Assembly (NCBI RefSeq): GCF_030815975.1
Contig: NZ_JAUSXL010000002.1
Location: 3,088,501-3,152,500, forward strand
Direction of reading: 5' to 3'
DNA length: 64,000 nucleotides
Origin: Variovorax paradoxus
GTDB lineage: Bacteria; Pseudomonadota; Gammaproteobacteria; Burkholderiales; Burkholderiaceae_C
Position 1 is the first letter of the stretch. The number at the start of each line of letters is the position of its first letter. Of this stretch, positions 63,701 to 64,000 are shown piece by piece. The position numbers and the translations under genes are program-made. Below the pieces are notes generated by a model. The model worked only from the letters and a program-made list of their open reading frames with translations, was not told where the DNA came from and did not search any database.

Positions 63701-63715
63701 AGCGGAAGGTCCAAG

Positions 63716-64000
63716 ATGTTGCTGACCAAGAAAACAGCCCCCGCGAACCATGTCTCGCGGCCAGGGGAGCGCGAGTCGTCCTCCCCCTTCATTCACAGCC
63801 TGCGGCGCGGCCTTTCGGGCGCGCTGCCCACCATGGACCGGCGCGCCTTCCTGCGGCGCTCCGGGCTCGGCGTGGGCGTGGGCCTGGCCGCGGGCCAGCT
63901 CACGCTGATGCGCAAGGCCGAGGCGGCCGGCGACGCACGGCCCGCCGCGGTGGGCGCCGGCAAGGTCGAGATCAAGCGCACTGTGTGCTCCCACTGCTCG
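63716..64000 (+). CDS. formate dehydrogenase alpha subunit, Tat-exported (partial, runs off the window)
   Basis: The first 95 residues of a second formate dehydrogenase catalytic subunit, cut by the window end. A 40-residue polar leader precedes the twin-arginine motif DRRAFLRRSGLG (41-52) and a hydrophobic stretch. The last residues, VCSHC, are the start of the CxxCxxxC 4Fe-4S motif that opens molybdopterin oxidoreductases. Unlike the 53.8-kb enzyme it should work in the periplasm, at the membrane. Upstream are its small Tat protein, TorD-like chaperone, Fe-S protein and DUF3305/DUF3306 genes. Confidence 0.85.
   Translation, partial: MLLTKKTAPANHVSRPGERESSSPFIHSLRRGLSGALPTMDRRAFLRRSGLGVGVGLAAGQLTLMRKAEAAGDARPAAVGAGKVEIKRTVCSHCS

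Overview
The window is chromosomal DNA of a high-GC betaproteobacterium, most likely Comamonadaceae and close to Variovorax. The evidence is the codon bias, the ubiE / Tim44-like / ubiJ / ubiB block, the Burkholderiales-type DUF3460-scpA and panB-panC-queE-queD arrangements, and the DUF3305/DUF3306 formate dehydrogenase locus. This assignment is inferred from gene content only. Genes are densely packed, many with 4-base ATGA overlaps. I saw no rRNA, tRNA, CRISPR array, insertion sequence or prophage.

Layout. 0.2-5 kb: a giant FAD/Fe-S oxidoreductase (GlcD-GlcF-like fusion) followed by HIT and DUF971 proteins. 5-9 kb: ubiquinone genes ubiE, ubiJ and ubiB with a Tim44-like membrane protein. 9-18.4 kb: a Na+/solute symporter, then fmdB-type zinc ribbon, DUF502, aspS, nudB, an EEP-family phosphatase/nuclease, folE, a BLUF photoreceptor, an EamA transporter, DUF429 and a BON lipoprotein, closed by a strong terminator. 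18.4-23.3 kb: a stress-type cluster (ferritin-like, YqjE-, YqjD- and DUF1328-like proteins; the YqjD-like gene is frameshifted) beside a CHASE3 histidine kinase, a NarL-type regulator and a lone receiver protein. 23.5-33 kb: AsmA-like protein, moeB, ctpA-type protease and gpmA, then a rhodanese, grxC, secB, gpsA, nadC and nadA. 33-41 kb: panB-panC-queE-queD, nadB, DUF3460-scpA, a BamE-domain lipoprotein and a SulP transporter. 41-52 kb: a small lipoprotein, an enoyl-CoA hydratase, a ParDE-type toxin-antitoxin pair, metG, an isocitrate dehydrogenase, a phosphodiester glycosidase, yceH, a small zinc-ribbon membrane protein, a patatin, apbC and a LysR regulator. 52-64 kb: a soluble NAD-linked formate dehydrogenase with a fused NuoE/NuoF-type beta subunit, a ModE-like regulator, modBAC, and the start of a second, Tat-exported formate dehydrogenase locus that runs off the right end.

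How the genes fit together. nadB, nadA and nadC give the complete aspartate-to-nicotinate-mononucleotide route. panB and panC give two steps of pantothenate synthesis. FolE makes dihydroneopterin triphosphate, which NudB takes towards folate and QueD/QueE towards queuosine. The right end is a metal and electron-transfer island: molybdate uptake sits between two molybdo- or tungsto-enzymes that oxidise formate, with their chaperone and Fe-S accessory genes.

The least understood parts are the DUF3305/DUF3306/multi-cluster Fe-S operon, the BLUF gene attached to folE, a 270-bp element with paired stems that exactly fills a convergent gene junction and supplies both stop codons, and a second inverted repeat that fills the nadA/queD junction in the same way.
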